Notes under the pieces: model-generated
Database searches by the model: none
What the model saw: only the letters and a program-made list of their open reading frames with translations
What the model was told of the DNA's origin: nothing
Position numbers and translations under genes: made by a program
Part shown: one piece after another, positions 62,865-64,000 of the stretch
Layout: each line of letters begins with the position of its first letter
How positions within the stretch are numbered: the stretch's first letter is position 1
From: Flavobacterium stagni
GTDB lineage: Bacteria; Bacteroidota; Bacteroidia; Flavobacteriales; Flavobacteriaceae
Direction of reading: 5' to 3'
Assembly: GCF_004122105.1 (NCBI RefSeq)
Contig: NZ_SBKN01000005.1
Coordinates: 124,001-188,000, forward strand
DNA length: 64,000 bases

Positions 62865-64000
62865 TTATAAGTTGTATTTCAACGTAAGCATTACATAACG
62901 CGGCTGTACAAAATATTGCGAATTGGTTACTCGGAATTGGTCAAACGAGTTATCATTCAGCGCCTTGGTGTTCAAGATATTCGTTGCTGAAACTTTATAT
63001 TCCCATTTGCTGTCTTTCTTTTGGTAGGTGAAACTGGCCGACAAGAAATCGTATTCATTATCGACGGTTTTATCGCCGTTGTAATAATGATAGAATTCAT
63101 ATTCTGACACCAAAGAGAACGCATCCAAGAAATAGTATTCCAAACGCACAAAAGGTTTGTCGGTAAAGAATTTCGTTTTACTTCGTGGGTTTTCAAATTC
63201 GCTAATTGAATAAGTGTAACCAATTTCTAAATTGGGCACTTTTTTGTAGTTGGTTGCCAATTTAATCGTGTGGTTTTGAGCGATACTTTTCGATAACGCA
63301 CTTGTTCCTCCTAAGAAATTATAAAACTTCGACCAGTTAACATTGGTTGAAAAAGACGCTTTGTAGTATTTATAAAACGAACGACCGTAAGAACCCGCTC
63401 CACTTAAGGTTTCATCCACATAATTGTAATTGTTCAACGGGGACGAAATTTGATTCACGCCGCTAAATACTGTTTGCGATTTAATCGCATCTATACTTCG
63501 GGTGTAGTTAATGAAGCCCGAAATATTTTCGAAATTGAACATGTTGTATTTGAAATACCGCAACGAATGGGTTTGCGCCATGGCATTTTCCAAACGGCGG
63601 TTTCCACTTGACAAACTGCTGTAATTGTTCAAAACATAGCCTTCAGCCAATCTTGAAATATCCGTAAATGTATTGGTAATGGCAAAATTATAAGTAAGCG
63701 TTTCTGCCTTTTTGATTTGGTAAAGGGCGAAGAAATCAGGTAAGATACGCGTAAAATTTTGCTTATAATCGGAGCCCAACTGCACATTGTTCATGTTGTA
63801 ATAATGGAAACTTACCCCCGGATTGAACGTGAATTTTTTGTACAACATTTTATAATGTACCCCTAAAAATACATCGTTGAAATTGTAGGTTACCTTATTG
63901 TTGTTCTCGGGCGCTGTTAAATTATTGACTGAACCGTTGTCCAAAATTTGATAAATCGCCGAATTGAAACTTTGGTACGAATACGTGTTACCAAGAGTAA
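62865..64000 (-). CDS. Outer-membrane beta-barrel receptor, partial (N-terminus beyond window)
   Basis: The frame is open to the right edge, about 378 codons. It shows the alternating hydrophobic/aromatic strands of a 22-strand barrel of the TonB-dependent or OMP_b-brl type (FTRILPDFFALYQIK, HTIKLATNYKKVPNLEIGYTY, WEYKVSATNILN). The final residues YVMLTLKYNL are the typical C-terminal strand of Bacteroidota receptors. It is probably driven by the TonB system. The plug domain and substrate lie outside the window. Confidence 0.82.
   Translation of the reverse strand, partial: TLGNTYSYQSFNSAIYQILDNGSVNNLTAPENNNKVTYNFNDVFLGVHYKMLYKKFTFNPGVSFHYYNMNNVQLGSDYKQNFTRILPDFFALYQIKKAETLTYNFAITNTFTDISRLAEGYVLNNYSSLSSGNRRLENAMAQTHSLRYFKYNMFNFENISGFINYTRSIDAIKSQTVFSGVNQISSPLNNYNYVDETLSGAGSYGRSFYKYYKASFSTNVNWSKFYNFLGGTSALSKSIAQNHTIKLATNYKKVPNLEIGYTYSISEFENPRSKTKFFTDKPFVRLEYYFLDAFSLVSEYEFYHYYNGDKTVDNEYDFLSASFTYQKKDSKWEYKVSATNILNTKALNDNSFDQFRVTNSQYFVQPRYVMLTLKYNL

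Overview
The window is a low-GC chromosomal segment from a member of the Bacteroidota, most likely a Flavobacterium-like Flavobacteriaceae. The signs are four secreted proteins with type IX secretion (T9SS) sorting tails, a GldA gliding-motility ATPase, paired ExbD proteins with TonB, a MetH split into two polypeptides, and repeated TAnnTTTG promoter -7 boxes. No rRNA, tRNA, CRISPR array, prophage or insertion sequence was seen. The segment is mostly housekeeping, so the unusual content is in its leaders and small repeats.

Layout. 1-4760 (minus): ExbB-ExbD-ExbD-TonB energy-transduction operon with a small membrane protein, a PstS-like lipoprotein and a TPR protein cut by the window edge. 5140-7013 (plus): HerA-like ATPase and a DUF486 membrane protein. 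7121-13286 (plus): two paralogous leucine-rich-repeat T9SS proteins with a cupin gene between them. 13328-22766: kynurenine monooxygenase and kynureninase (minus) around a plus-strand light-repair cluster (flavin reductase, DUF2256, DASH cryptochrome, Fe-S photolyase), plus a penicillin acylase and a glycine-zipper lipoprotein. 22952-30380: queA, a LamG T9SS protein, and a propeller-type sensor kinase with its LytTR regulator. 30370-39849 (minus): aroA, an SMR exporter, a MazG-like pyrophosphatase, three tandem DUF3857 proteins, dtd and rsgA. 39918-45766 (minus): an unknown exported protein, then the phenylalanine/tyrosine operon pheA-aminotransferase-tyrA-DAHP synthase/chorismate mutase. 45774-55950: a response regulator and multi-PAS kinase, an M28 peptidase, gldA, envelope proteins and another T9SS protein. 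56151-62807: methionine/SAM cycle genes metF, metH (two parts) and metK. 62865-64000: the C-terminal part of an outer-membrane receptor.

Main observations. (1) The phenylalanine/tyrosine operon is preceded by an unannotated 30-codon leader peptide with a Phe/Tyr-rich core (YFNYFFYFF) and an intrinsic terminator that ends four bases before the pheA start. This is a classical attenuator for both end products. (2) The metH/metK divergent gap holds a SAM-I riboswitch facing metH and a SAM-II-like riboswitch facing metK. The metH leader also has a four-strand switching design that reuses the P1 sequence next to the start codon. (3) Sixteen short tandem arrays, nearly all with a 7-base period but different unit sequences, are scattered from about 18 kb onward. 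Four supply the stop codon of the neighbouring gene, and three lie inside metH coding sequence, two of them on either side of the split point. (4) A GC-rich structured intergenic element occurs twice in opposite orientations.

How the genes fit together: aroA, DAHP synthase/chorismate mutase, tyrA, pheA and the aminotransferase cover much of aromatic amino-acid synthesis. MetF, MetH and MetK form the methyl cycle. The TonB system powers outer-membrane receptors such as the one at the right edge.
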